Source: Hevea brasiliensis (Eukaryota > Streptophyta > Magnoliopsida > Malpighiales > Euphorbiaceae). Taken from it: DNA of 64,000 bases. Positions 41,961 through 55,296 of the stretch are shown piece after piece. The position numbers and the translations under genes are program-made. The notes beneath the pieces are model-generated. The model made no database searches and had not been told where the DNA came from. It saw only the letters and a program-made list of their open reading frames with translations. How positions within the stretch are numbered: the stretch's first letter is position 1; the number at the start of each line of letters is the position of its first letter. The stretch is taken from contig NC_079510.1 in the NCBI RefSeq assembly GCF_030052815.1, positions 43,986,725-44,050,724 on the forward strand, in the 5' to 3' direction.

Positions 41961-44900
41961 TCACATTTGACTACTCGTTTACCCTTCTTTTTTTTTTGTC
42001 ATCTCTAGTACTCATTATAACTCCACTACTCTAGACTTGATATCTAATAACTTTAATCAACTTTGGCGCTTACCTCACTTTTATTATGCCCTAACGTGTC
42101 TCTTGGTGACTTCAGTCCTCATTCCTTTGTTTTAATAATCTCTGTTTCTCAAAAACATGACTTATGTTCCTTACCCTATAGTATCCTATGAAATGCTTTC
42201 CTGTAGCACCTATCATATACATCTCGTTCGAAACCTTTACTTGTCCTATGACCTCAATGGTCAATACCTATAAATCTTCTCACTCCCATGATACTTCAAA
42301 TTTTCAATCTCTTTTGTGTCATTACTAAAGTCCTTAGACCAGCTCTTGTCCATCTTATGTAACTAATTATGTAGAGCTCCATCCAAGTGTCAAGCGTACC
42401 CTACGCCACTTATCAATATTGGAAAGTGAAATGGGTCTCTTCTCTTATAGGACAAATGTATTTGTATTCCCTGACAACCCAGTTAATGCAACTTTATCCT
42501 TTCCCACTCCTTCTCTGGAATGGAAATATCTAGACTTCTTCCTAAAACTTCTTAGTATGTGGCCTACTTCTGACACATTGGCACTCAGATCGAGGCTCTA
42601 CTACTCCTTTAATCTATCATCTCATAATAACTTGTTTCAAACATCTCTTAGTGTGTTCCTAGCATACCTATTCCTTCTTATCCTCATCATTATAACTAGC
42701 TCTACCGAGCTTTCTTCTTGTCCTTTGGATCTTATCCACTTTCTTTTCCTATTTCTGCTATCGTTGATATCTTTTCAACATGCTATACTTATTCCTTAAT
42801 CTTAATCCTATCTCACCCTTACACCTTTTCCTTCAAGGATGTCCATCCCATCATCAACTTTAACTTTCTTTTTTTTTTTTTTTTATTTCTTAATCTTATC
42901 TTGATTACTAGTTTCATTACTTCGAGAATTCTAACTTTACGATTGACTCCTACCAGCACATTCTTCACATTACGTAACACTTGTAATTAACCATAGAAAA
43001 TTCTTTTTATATCCCCTTTCCCAACTTACCTATCAGAACATTATCATTCTCTACCAGCCTTAGAAGGAAATTGCTCATCCTGGATGGATAGGAGCCCTAG
43101 AAATTATAAGTTCCATCTGAACTAACACGGCTGTGGGAAATATGTGCCATGCCTTAATTCTGAACAAGATACTTCATGTGTTCATTCTCCTTAATATAAT
43201 CACATATACTGTCCATAGCTTTCCAAGCTTCAGCCTCAACTTTTCCCATCAGCAACAATTTCATTCGCTGTAACTCATTAGCAAATAGCACTTCCTCTAA
43301 CTTATAGTTCAAAAGGGTTGTAAGCCCTAGTAACTAGCTTGATTTAACTCCTGTCACCTCTCTGATCATTCTTCCTTACTCAACATTAGGTACACCATTA
43401 TCGTCATTTTCGCCTCAAAAGATTAGATATGTACTAACGCCCATCAAATTTTCAATTAATTGGGTTACTTTGACACGACCTCTCTTCTTAACATAATCTC
43501 CTAAAATCGAAACACGAGCCAATTTAAAAAAAAAAGGAGAAATGTTCTCCCACCATTTATGGTATACCATTATTTGATAAACAAGATTTAGCTCATACCC
43601 CCTTAGTCTCCCTTTTTAGTTTCATTATTTCTTTGTAATTATTATGTGTTATTACAAGATATCAGTTGTATCTACCATTTGTTATACTGTTGACCTGCCT
43701 GACATATCATCTTAGAATTTACTATTTCCTTTTTACTCTCCATTTATCTTCCATACTTATAATTATTTGTCCAATGCTCCTTATACTTAGATATATTCTA
43801 GAAGATAAAAGCACTCACAGATTCTTTCAGATCTACTACAATCTTACCAACAATCACTCCTCTAATTCATGTACTTCTCAATATCTTATAATTACACCTA
43901 TACCTATCTTGTCCTATTCTGACCATTATTAGCGTTCTGCTACATATTATCATACTATTATTTATTTATTTATTTATTTATTTATTATTACTCTTTTTTT
44001 TTACATAATTATTCTATCGATCACACTGAAAATATATGTCTAACTCTAATTTTTAAATTTAGGTCTCACCACTCTAAATTTTAATATCAAGCCTCTGTGA
44101 CATTACCCTTTATCTTGCATATTTATATCCCTTATGTTGACTTTTATCCAACTTACTCCTACTGATCTTGCTTCTTTATCTGACAATACAATTCAAGTTA
44201 CCACAAAGACGCTCAATGATTACTACCTACTTTGGTCGCACACCTCACCTAATTTCCATTATACTGTCAACAACCAAAAGGGTTCTTATGTCATTGCCCC
44301 ATTATCCTACCTTGGGGGTAGAAAACAGATAAGGTCTAATCCACTGTAACTCTAAGCTCTAGGCTCAGGCTCCTAACACTACATCAATTATGACCAGCTC
44401 TAAGTCCTGTACTTCTGGGTTCCATAACTTAACAATGTTTTTCCTAATGCCATCCTTTTCTACGCTCTCTATCCTTTTTTTTTTTTTTTGTTTATCTCGT
44501 TTACCCTTCCTAGAACCACATTCACCTCCTCAGTATTTTGGCTCTATTCTTCCTAATCTTATCTTAATCTGTTTTTTCAGTTTATTCTTTAGCCAACTCT
44601 TTTTATCTTATCCAAATCTGAACTTTCACTCTTCCATCCTTTAGCTCTATTTTCTTTTTGAACCTCATTGTCATATGAGAAACTTATACCTTTCCACTAT
44701 CCCTACCATGTCATATATACCTCAAAGTTACTCAAAATTGATCCTCTAACTACCCTAGCTAGACTTCTACTGGCATTCAAGTTGTCTCTCCTACTGCATT
44801 TGAACCGCACTCCATATATATATATATATATACATATTCTATGATTTATCAATGCCAACTTTTGTCCTTTTTCTTTTACTTTATTTGGAGTATACTTTAG

Positions 44901-46318
44901 TCTTAAGCATTAAGAAGCTAAGGATAAACTTAGGGAATAGCAATCATACTTCTCCTGCGTGATCTCTATTCTTACCCTTTTGGACTACATACTACCCCCT
45001 ACTACCTTAGGGAGGGGATCTGTAGCAACTCTAATTTTTCATATCCATTTAATTAGCAGAAACTTAAAATACTATGTATCCAAACCCGTTATTCAATTTA
45101 AATGCTTACATACATCTTGATCTTACATCTTATAATTCCTACATGGAACTTGTACCCTCTCCAGAACACCTGAGCTAACAGCTCTCTATTTCACGCTACA
45201 ATTCCATCTAGGACACTACTCCATAAGTCATTATTATCAGTAATAACCTTCGATCCCTTCTAAAAAGATGGGACTATACCCTAAATTATTGTAACAAAGG
45301 TACTACATTTACCACCTTGCCAAAACCATGTCAAATTAATGACTCTCTTATCATATCATAGCTTTGTAAATCATCAATTCATAGTTTTGACCTTCCTTAG
45401 GTAGTAGGGTTGTACTTTACACCTCGCTGATACACACAAGATATACTATTCTCACTAAGCTCTAAGCAAAACATCTATTGTACTGCAAAAACTATCCAAA
45501 ATTCCATACCGAAGACGAGATGGTCTCACTCTATAGATGTCACCTTTACTTTGCAACTAATCCGCAACCTCTGGTCTAGTGGCAACTTTTGATGTAACAC
45601 GAGCTCATGCTAGGGTAACCAAGTTACTGACTCTAGTTACCACCCAACTATGACCTTTCAATATTCTAGCTCTAGATCCCTAACCAGGAGTTCCCAAATC
45701 CTCTGTAGATATAGAACTCTGTTCTTGCATAATTTTACTAAAACAGAGGCCATCCACAAACACCTTCATTATGGAGCACCACGGGGATGCACGCAGCTTT
45801 ACACAATAATCTCATGTCGGTACTATAATCTGCATCTTACAGAACAGACATCGAGAATATTGTATAGTTACTACGATACGTCCTAACAGACTAAGTCTCC
45901 TAATCTCTTATCTCTCTTGAATCTACTATTATCATAAATTTACTTTGATTGGGTCATCCACTGACGACTGCCGGTAGTGGTATCCTCACCCTTATCTAGT
46001 GCAATTATACTATCAAAACTCACCTTTATGTACTCGTACCTAGCACTAGATAGGCACAACACTTAGACCCATACTGATAGAAATATAGTGTTTCTTGGAG
46101 AATGTATTTCCATGGCAGACCTCAACATGTCTGCTAACTCTATTTCACACTTCTATGTACTTCACAAAACTGAGGTGCTAAACTAAAACACTCTTATATT
46201 AACCGAAGAATGATGCAGAATCTAAAAATGAAGAATTACAGAAAAAAGACGAAACAGAATCCTATACTCCGCATGTGACAACTCTAGGTGCACACTCTCC
46301 CATGAATCTAAAGCCTAA
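41961..46318 (-). other. Degenerate interior of the second Ty3/gypsy element
   Basis: No frame of note survives. Blocks at about 43020-43400 and 45500-46280 align with the gag-protease side of the first element. A (TTTA)n tract lies at about 43953-43985 and a (TA)n patch near 44813-44832. Short frames rich in Leu, Ser, Phe and Tyr are chance reading of pyrimidine-rich DNA. Confidence 0.6.
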
Positions 46319-46330
46319 GCTCTGATACCA
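46319..46330 (-). promoter_or_regulatory. Primer-binding site, exact initiator-Met tRNA match
   Basis: The minus strand reads TGGTATCAGAGC four bases inside the 5' LTR, the exact complement of the plant initiator tRNA-Met 3' end. Confidence 0.9.
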
Positions 46331-46334
46331 CTTT

Positions 46335-48050
46335 TGTCATGACCCAACCTATGGGCCAGACTGTTCCTCAACCCAACTCTAAGGCCCATTTGGGCCCAAT
46401 TTCAAGAATTCAACTGGATAGATTCCGACCATAAAATGGACCATTCAACGAAGAGTTTTTGACTCGCTCGACCTGTAAACACAATATATAATAAATTGGG
46501 GAGCTCAGCTCACTCTCCACATAATCAAAATGTCATAACTCAAAAAGGAGCTCAACTTCCTCATCCAATCCCATTATGCATACAGTTAATAATTTTACAG
46601 GTCCAACATAACTTTTATAATACAGGTCCAAAATAAAAATAAGTGCTTCTAACACATGCGAAGTCTAAAATTTAATTAAATTGTACAAAATATATTAAAT
46701 ACTATTAATGGATCTGCGAAGAAGAAGAGCAGGTTAGCCACAACAAATAATCCTCCTGTAGCCTGGAATAATAGATGAACAGGAGTGAGCATTCAACTCA
46801 GAGAGTAAAATATTAATTTTAATCATAATCTCTATAAATATCTAAAGCTAATGTACCCTGTGGAGTAAAATGCAATATCGTCATAATTTTCATATCATAA
46901 CAGCAAAAAGGCAATTTGGAGCACTCACACACTCAACACTGTCAAGCAATACATATATGGGAGCTGATCCCCTATCCAACCCTCTTAATCCAACCTTTGC
47001 CAGCGAGTGTCTCTCAAGCCAGACTTTTGCTTAATAAACCAAATGCGGGGTCCCAGCGAGTGTCTCTCAAGCTATGTCTACCCCAAAGGACTGGGTCCCA
47101 ACGAGTGTCTCTCAAGCCTTGTCTACTCGTCCGGTCCCTATCCAATACCATACCACACGCACGCCACGCACAAACACTGCTCTAAATTACCACAAAACAA
47201 CATCCATGGCACTTCAACAATTATGAATGCAATATAAAATGTGCCTAGTGTTTAACTACATAGATACATATTTATAAGTGATGCATGGGCATGCTTGAAC
47301 ATATAATAATATTGAAATTATAATTAAAATTAATATTTTACTCACAAACTTGAACCGAGGTCACTGTGGCGGCTGGGCGGAGGAGGAAGGCTGTCCCGGC
47401 TCACCTGACAATTTCATTGCAATTATTTAATATATTTGACTCAATACAAGTTTAGAAAAGACCAAAGACACCCAAAGTTGTGCTGAAAATCAGGCAGAGT
47501 CTTCCCTATACCTATGACCTACCCAACCTGCAAAATGGTTCAAATAATACTTCTAAACTCAACCCATGTCTCATCATCATTATATGACCCCTCCTGGACC
47601 CTCCAAACCATACAATAATCACAAGATCAGACAACTCAATTATAAGACTTAAAAATTAATATTTTTCAAAAACTATCCAAACTAACTTTAAAAATTCTAT
47701 AAACCTACCCCGCAGTCCTTAACAATATTATAAGGCTATTGCAATAGAAATCTTAATTTTCTTATCATCCACGAATATTTTATAAATTTTATTCTAACCC
47801 AGTACAAGGCAAAAATTGAGTAATGTAGAGTTCGAGTTTACCTATGCCAAATCTGACAACTGGAACGCGTCTAGAATGTCTGAAAACGGTGGGGTAGCCT
47901 ATAATGTTGACCCGGTTCTGAAATGGTTCCAGCAGTTTATCTGCTCGGCCCGAAATTGCAGATCCGGTGACGATCGAATTTCCACGAAATGAAAGTACAT
48001 ATGCGAAGTCTACAAAAGTACATATGCGAAGTCCACAATACTGGGGTTAG

Positions 48051-48115
<65 letters not shown>

Positions 48116-48137
48116 TTTGAAAATTAGGGATGTTACA
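46335..48137 (-). repeat. 5' LTR of the second Ty3/gypsy element
   Basis: This 1803-bp partner of 39596-41367 differs by a deletion of about 54 bp near its start. It has extra copies of a CCCA(G/A)CGAGTGTCTCTCAAGC motif at about 47050-47120, a short duplication around AAAGTACATATGCGAAGT (about 47992-48032), and a longer (TA)n tract (about 48053-48111). Confidence 0.93.
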
Positions 48138-48289
48138 ATAAATATATTTTATTTACGTGACATTTTTTTAATATTAAAGTATTATACTATATTAAATTAT
48201 TAAATTTATTTTAACATAATTTAAAAATATGAATAATTCACTTAATTTTTTTAAAAAAATTGTTTTACTTTTTTTTTTTTGAATGGAAG

Positions 48290-48800
48290 AAACTTCATTA
48301 CGAAATATCAGAAATCACAGCATCACAAATGAACAAAGGAGGGACAGCACCCCACTCCTTCAGATTCGAACACGAACTAGCTAATGTTGCTAATAAGTGA
48401 GCAACTGAGTTCCCTGATCTACAAATAAAAACAAGTGAACTACCATAAGTTCATTCAACAAAGAAATACAATCAGCCACAAGGGGCCCAAAATAAGAAGC
48501 ATAAACCAAACAACATTAAATAGCTTTAACCAATTGCAACAAGTCCAGCTCAAAAATCACATTATACAGCTTACTTGTTTTCACCCAACTCAATGCCTCT
48601 CTAAGTGACAAAGCCTCAGCAATAGCCGGGTCATTGGGGTCGCACAAACAAATCTAACAAGCATTTACCAGCTGGCCCTTCTCATCCCGAATCACCCAAC
48701 TAGCTCCAATACGATCACAATGTTGAAAGATAGCTGCATCACAATTACACTTAAAAAAACCAGCAGGTGGCTTGGACCATACCGAATACCATCAATACTA
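48290..48800 (-). pseudogene. RNase H domain of the LINE
   Basis: At about 48726-48770 the minus strand reads W-S-K-P-P-A-G-F-F-K-C-N-C-D-A-A, the start of the plant LINE RNase H. Next come G-A-S-W-V-I-R-D, A-I-A-E-A-L-S-L-R-E-A-L and F-E-L-D-L-L-Q-L-V. Stops interrupt the frame after the first third. An RNase H at the 3' end is a feature of some plant L1 clades. Confidence 0.75.
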
Positions 48801-48940
48801 TCAATGTGCAGGGTTGTAAATGACCCACTGGAGCTATGCTCTTGAGCCTTTCACCAATTAAGGAGAAAATCCGAAGCATAATGGACCAAATTCCCCACAG
48901 GAAGCCAAACTCCTTTCCACACGACATCATTCCTATGCCT

Positions 48941-49784
48941 CTAAATTATCCATAATATCATACAAATCATAAATTTCTCGTCAACTAAAATCGAATGGAA
49001 CAATTGACCAATCCACCCAGAAAAGCGACAAACAGAGGACTCACCCTGCAACAAAATACCACAAGCTTTGGGCAAAACGACAAGCCAAAAATCAACAGCC
49101 ACCGGACATAAGATGAACAAATGATCTACTGATTCAATACCCATTCCACACAACAAGCAGTACTCATCAACATCAATTTGGCAGCATAATAAAGATTCCG
49201 TTGTTAGAACACATCCCATACAAAGATGCCACACCAAATTTTTGACCTTAGGAGGGATACTTAATGTCCACAATTGATTCCAAAAAGCAGGGCCTAGCAT
49301 AGAATGTTCTATAACTGGATCATGGCACAACATGCATAAGCCCTTTTAACTATGTAAGAGCCCTTCCTATCTAAAACCCATTGCTAGCAATCTTCAAGAT
49401 AGACTTGAGATAATGGAATCTGATAGATAAGACCTCGATCCCTCTCATTAAAAACAACCTCAATCTAAACACTATCCCAAGCTCTAATGGAAGGGATTAT
49501 AAAGGAATTGACCTTGAGATTAGCAATACCCAAAACCATAGGCGTCGTTACTTTCGGCTATTCAAGGTCTGGGAGCCATGGATCTGCCCATACTGAAATT
49601 GAAGTTCCTGAACCCACACGTCTATGTGCACCTACCATAATTAATGGTGTCGCTGCTAAAATGCTTCACCACATAAAGCTGGGATTATTCCCCAATTTTG
49701 CTTCCAACAACTCAACAGAGGGATAATAGCAAGCTTTATAAAACCTTGCAACCAAGGATGATGGATCTGTCAATAATCTCCTAA
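48941..49784 (-). pseudogene. LINE ORF2 C-terminal region (zf-RVT)
   Basis: The upper part reads L-V-A-R-F-Y-K-A, F-M-W-R-S-I-L-A-A and V-W-A-D-P-W-L-P, the conserved linker after plant L1 reverse transcriptases. The lower part (49333-48941) reads FWNQLWTLSIPPKVKNLVWH, then C-L-L-C-G-M-G-I-E-S-V-D-H-L-F-I-L-C-P, the Cys/His zf-RVT motif. In-frame stops separate the pieces. The solo LTR at 49790 cuts the gene upstream. Confidence 0.85.
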
Positions 49785-49789
49785 CCTGC

Positions 49790-51286
49790 TGATGCATGCA
49801 TTTTATATCATCATTTATGTATAATTTTTACACATAATTTATCCTTATTTATAGCTATTACTATAGATATTAGCATACATTTAGTCAATTTTTCCTTTTT
49901 ACACTTCTTAGTTTAATTTTTAGAATTTATTTGTTTTGTAGGTTAAATTTAGAGAATTTTGGTATATTTTGATTAGACCAATCATTTGAAAGAAATTAGA
50001 GTTGAATTACAAATTTTGAAGCTGAGTTAAAGAAATAGAAAGTTGCACAACCCATGACACAGCTTGTGTCACAGGTTGTGTCGTTGTCAGATATAAAGTT
50101 TTTATCGAGCAGAAAATTACATAACTTGCGATACAAGGCGCAACACAACCAATTCAGCTTGTGTCATTTTAATGAAAATGGCTGATGTGACACTTTTGTC
50201 CCTCTGATTTAATACATCACTTTCTCCAAAATCTTATGCCTTTTTACCCATTCTAGGACAGACCTCTGAACCATATAAAAACTTCTTTTTCTCTTTCTTT
50301 CAAGAAGGAGAAAAAGAAGGAGATTTTTGCAAGAGAGAGAGAGAGAGGAGGAGGAGCACGTAAGATCGTTTTGCAGCAGCAGCAGAAGACGTTTTCTGCA
50401 ACACTCCAGCAGCAGATTCTTCATCATTTTACTGGGTTTTTCTTTTCCTTAGCTTAGATTTTCATTATTTCTTCATTTTCATACTTGGGTTTGTCTTAAA
50501 ACCATAATTTGTGAGTAGATCTTTGAAATTCTAGAGATGAGTTTGTAAATATTGCTTTGTATTGTGATTTTTGAACTGATTTAGTCATTTAAATGAGATT
50601 TTCTGCATTTTGATTTATTACTTGTGAGCTTGTTACCTTATTTGATGAATCGGTCCTCATTAAGTTAAGTTTTAATCCTTGACAGATAGACTAAAAAGTG
50701 AATATTTGGGATAGATAATCTTGCAATAAACTTAGTTTTCTTAGTGTTAGAGATAAGCTAAGGGGATTAAGGGGACTTTTAAAATCAATTAGAGCTTTAA
50801 TTGGGTTTTTGTCAGGTTTGAAATACTGTGAAAACAAGGTTTGATTTGATGAATACCAACTTGGAAATGCTTGAAAAATGTTTCAAAGAACTAAGAATTG
50901 ATTTCCCTCAAAACTGCAATTCTTATGTGTTTGGCCAAATTGGGGATAAACCACATGCAAACAATATTGAAAACTCTATCTCTAGAATCACTTTAATTTT
51001 TATTGAATTTAGATTTAATTCCTCCCAATTTCATAATTAGCAATTTCAATTTAAATTTTGGTAATCTAGTTTAATTAATTTAATTAATTGTTTGATTTAG
51101 CTTAAATTCCTCAAATACCAATTTTAATTTTAAATTCCATTACCAATATCTTTAAATTTCAGCATTCTAATTAGTTTATCCTTTTATTTCCAATTTAAGC
51201 AAAATTCCCTGTGGGAATGATATTATTTTTAAAACTATACTACTGTGACCCGTGCACTTGCGGAAGCTATTTCACAGCTAACATCA
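49790..51286 (+). mobile_element. Solo LTR, 1497 bp, inserted in the LINE
   Basis: It starts TGATGCATGC and ends CTAACATCA, with inverted tips TGATG/CATCA, and CCTGC lies on both sides (49785-49789 and 51287-51291). No primer site, polypurine tract or coding domain is present, so it is a solo LTR. A TATA-like CCATATAAAAAC lies near 50271. The 3' part (TTCCCTGTGGGAATGATATT, then GTGCACTTGCGG) resembles the ends of Athila-type Ty3/gypsy LTRs on the plus strand; that family call is tentative. Confidence 0.85.
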
Positions 51287-51291
51287 CCTGC

Positions 51292-53239
51292 TTGCCTAAC
51301 ATCACCACATTAAACTCATGTAAGCGCTTAAAATTTAAACCCCCATACTACTTTCGCCTACACAATACCTCCCACCTCCACCAACGAATGCCCCTATTCA
51401 AGCCGCTACCTGAACCCCATCAAAACCCATTCATCAACTTCTCTAGCTTATCACAAAGCTCCAGGGGCAACAAAAAGACTCCCATTGCATAAGTCGGAAT
51501 AGCTTGCACAACTGATTTTAATAGAACCTCTTTTCCAGCTCACGATAACATATGCCTCTTCTAGTTTTACATTTGATTCCATACTTTGTCCTTAATGAGC
51601 CGCAACACCTCCCTTTTATTTTTTCCAACCTTAAAAGGCAGCCCAAGATAGTAACCCAAATCTGTAGTCTCACTAACTTGTAACATTTGAGCAACCATAT
51701 GTTTATCCTCTGCCCAAGTATTTATACTAAAAGCAATGGAGGACTTCTGAAAATTCACCATCTGCCTAGATGCTTGCTCATATAGGGCCAAACATTGCTT
51801 TACCTGCTAACATTCGCCCAACACAGCCTTGAAAAAAAGGAAGCTATCATCCGCAAAAAACAAGTGAGAGACTGAAGGAGCACCCCTTGCCACTTTACAT
51901 CCATGAATCAGCCTTTTCAACTCTCTGTCCCTGAGTAAAGTAGACAACCTTTGTGCCTAGATAATAAAGAGATAAAGGGACAATGGATCCCCCTGGTGCA
52001 GGCCTCGTTGGGGAATAATAGGACCAAATTCTCTTTATCCCTAGACAATCTTAAATTGCACAAACGTCACACACATCATAATTTTTGAAATCCAGGACGC
52101 AGGAAACCCCATATATCTCATAACTTGTCTTAAGTATTCCCACACAATGCAATCATACGCCTTACTCATGTCCATCTTCAAAGCTACCTACCCTTCCTTA
52201 CCTTGTCTCTTTCTTTTTAGATAATGAATCACCTCATAAGAGACTAAAATATTATCCATGATAAGCCTACCGGGAATAAAAGAGCTTTGTGAGGCTGAGA
52301 TAATGTTAAGCAAGAAAAACTTCAGTTGGTTAGCTAACATTTTAAAAACCACCTTATAACACATTACACAAAGAAATTGGTCTAAGATCCGACATCAACT
52401 TTGGGTCATTCTTCTTAGGGATAAGCACTAATGAAGTAGCATTCAAATCAGTAGGTAGAGCTTCTTCATGTAAGAATGATAAACAAGAATCAATCACATC
52501 CTTGCCAATAATTGCCCAAAATTTCTGGTAGAATGACGAATTCATCCCATATGGGCCCGAAGCTTTGTCTGGGTGCACAGAAAAAACTGCTGCATGCACC
52601 TCTTCAAGCGTGAACTCTGTTGTTAAAATGTTGTTCTGTTCATTTGAATACTACATGGAACACAATCCAAAATGACTTGCCATCACAACTAGTAGACGAA
52701 AAGAGATTGTTGAAATAAGAAACCATTAATTCCTCCAACCCAAAGCCCCACCGCTTCCATATACCCGAATCATCTTACAATTGGATAATATTATTTTTCT
52801 TCTTCCTAGTAGAAGCATAAGTATGGAAGAATTTAGAGTTACTATCCCCTTCCCTTAACCAAAATTTTTTTGCCCTTTGCTACCAATACACTTTATAGTC
52901 AGCTAATGCATGTTCATATTCCAAACGAGCTCGATCATAACTTAACACCGACTGACTATCAAACTTACCCCGATAGAGTTCCATGGTTTTTTTGCTGATA
53001 ATAACCCGATGCTGACATTGCTTAAGAAACCCACTACCCCACAATTGTAAGTCCCAAGCACAGTTAACCATTTTATCTTGAAGAGATCTAGATGGACATA
53101 AACTCCAAGTACATAATACCACATCCCTACATGAAGGCTCCCTCAACCAAACATTCTCAAACCTGAAACACCGATTGCGAACAACCATAGGAATTTTAGC
53201 CAGCTGGAGTAATAATGGAGAGTGATCTAAAGTCAGCCC
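51292..53239 (-). pseudogene. Reverse transcriptase domain of the LINE
   Basis: From 53239 down the minus strand gives G-L-T-L-D-H-S-P-L-L-L, F-R-F-E-N-V-W-L and, at 52599-52354, F-S-V-H-P-D-K-A-S-G-P-Y-G-M and LVLIPKKNDPKLMSDLRPIS, the standard L1 reverse-transcriptase opening. The catalytic F-A-D-D box is intact at 51846-51857. Frameshifts and stops occur between these blocks. Both ends are cut by solo LTRs. Confidence 0.88.
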
Positions 53240-55291
53240 TAAATGAGCGGAAGCATAAAAATTATTAGATTAGAACATTGAATTTAAAAAATTTTCTTCT
53301 AGGGTCTCATGTATCATGCAAGATTCATTATTTACCTATTGATTTCAATATTCAATAGCATATTAAAACACTTTTAATATGTATTTGGATCTACATTTGC
53401 CATTTGAGATTTTAGAATTAACATATTAATTCATTAGAACCCTAGATTAATTCAAAAATATGTGCACTAACCTTTTGATGCACTGTAGATGTATTTGGTA
53501 CCTTTGTGAAGCACCTAGGACCCCAGATGTTGTCCCTCTAGCTTGTCCACACCAAGGTCATCAATGGTAACCCCTTGAACAAGTTCTAAAGCCTTGCCAA
53601 CCAATTAGAAAATAGAGATTTGCCTTTAGAGAGGTTATAGATGTATACAGGATACTAGAAACGATTTCTAGCAATTTTAATTCAAGAGCATATGGGCAAT
53701 TCTCTTTGAATTGATGAAAGAAGAAGAAGAGGAGAAAGGAGAGCCTCTTTGGGTGGCGACACCTTGAGAGAATAATCAGATTGTTGTATTATTCTTTCAT
53801 AACCTTCCATTATATAATTAGGTCATCACTTAAAACCCTTGCCAAATGTCATCTTCTTATTACCTCTTAGTTCAATTGACCCAATCACATTGTGCCAAGT
53901 GTCAAACCTTGATTTAATCTTGACTTTGATCATCTTACATGATTAAAAGACAAATGACAAGTTTATATGGTGTCATGTGTCACCATCTCATTGTGCCACG
54001 TGTCACCCTGTGAAATGACAAAATTACCTTTGTGTTGTAATTTTGAGTTCTCAACCCAAAATAATTATTTCTCCTCTTCTAATCAATTTATATCAAATAT
54101 AAATTAATTAATTAATTTCTATTAATTAATTTCTCATAATTAAATCCATATTTAAACACTTTAAATGTAAATTTAACTTTACTATACATCCAATAACCTA
54201 GATTTGGTTTCAAGCCATGCTAGGGACTTTACAATCTAATTACAAACCAAACCTATTTAATTAATTAATTAAACTCTTTAGCTAATTAATTAAATTACAT
54301 TTAACTTGGTGATTACTTGTGTATGTGTGTGACTCACTAGGCTCATCACTAATTGGCAATGAGATATGATATCAACTCTTAATATCATCAGAAACTTTTT
54401 TTATCATAAATGATTTCTCTAAATCATTTTAGGCACCTCATAGACCATGGTTAACACCTAGCATAGCATGCCATGGCCACCCAATCAGTAATAAGTAATA
54501 CCTTAAATGAACCTTTAATCATATATTACCATGCACTTGAATCTCTCTGTTACAAAATCCCACTTCGAGCTGGAATCATGGTTTATGTCAAACCCCATTT
54601 GCTATAATATTATGTTCTCTTTTAATTCTAATTCTTGATTAAAAAGATTTTCTCATCAGAAATTATTTTCTTATTAAACCTGTCTGTCCTGGCTAGGAAC
54701 TTGAAACATCAAGAACAATTAAATGAACATAGGATTTTATCTCTATTTACTTAGAGTAACAGATTACATCTTGATCAACACCTACCTCCATATATAACTA
54801 GTAGGAGCCAACACATGTCCATATACCCATACACAGTACACGTATAAAAGCAGTATCAAACTCAAACCACCTATATACAAGATAACTGTGTTATCTCAGG
54901 TCTAAAGATTATATGCACTGATATGATTTATGACAATGCATTGACAAGAGTAAACTCCACGTGCATGTCATAAGTGTCACTGGTTCGGCCTACTTATCAT
55001 GTATAAGTGCCTATCATGTTTGTTATGTGGTATGAGACTCATCATTTTATCTTATTTATGTCTCATATAAATACCTTGGGAATAAACATAAATACAATCT
55101 TTCTAGATAAGTCATGTCCTATGTGAAGTTCCTCGATTGTGAACCGATTTACGATACTTTGTACTAGAAATACTGTCACTCATATTCTTAACAATTTAAG
55201 AATAGAATTTCTAACAAAATATTAATGAACATTTTCTATTACATATAAATATAAACGGAAAAGTGATATGTTATAGGGCATACTACTAACA
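53240..55291 (-). mobile_element. Solo LTR, 2052 bp, copia-like ends, inserted in the LINE
   Basis: Read on the minus strand it starts TGTTAGTAGTATGCCCTATA and ends CTTCCGCTCATTTA. AGCCC lies on both sides in window orientation (53235-53239 and 55292-55296). It contains no coding domain. The TGTTAG start suits a Ty1/copia LTR. The last base pair is TA instead of the usual CA, probably a point mutation. A minus-strand TATA-like stretch lies near 53812-53820. Confidence 0.8.
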
Positions 55292-55296
55292 AGCCC

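Larger units (their letters stand above)
39596..48137 (-). mobile_element. Second Ty3/gypsy element (Tekay/Del-like), internally deleted
   Basis: LTRs at 39596-41367 and 46335-48137 flank a 4967-bp interior, and ATAAA occurs on both sides (39591-39595 and 48138-48142). The minus strand is the coding strand. An exact initiator-Met primer site, the integrase C terminus and a polypurine tract are present. The reverse transcriptase and RNase H are not recognisable, so the interior has lost roughly half of a normal pol gene. LTR starts, primer site and interior blocks are related to the element at 12295-26714, so both belong to one family or two close subfamilies. Confidence 0.93.

Noticed and set aside
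42419..44644. Several plus-strand frames of 70-126 aa rich in Leu, Ser and Phe
   Set aside because: They lie opposite degenerate gypsy gag-pol DNA and read pyrimidine-rich sequence. No domain, membrane topology or splice logic supports a gene.
50209..50427. 72-aa minus-strand frame with Leu and Ser runs
   Set aside because: It lies inside the solo LTR 49790-51286 across a GA-rich tract and has no recognisable domain.
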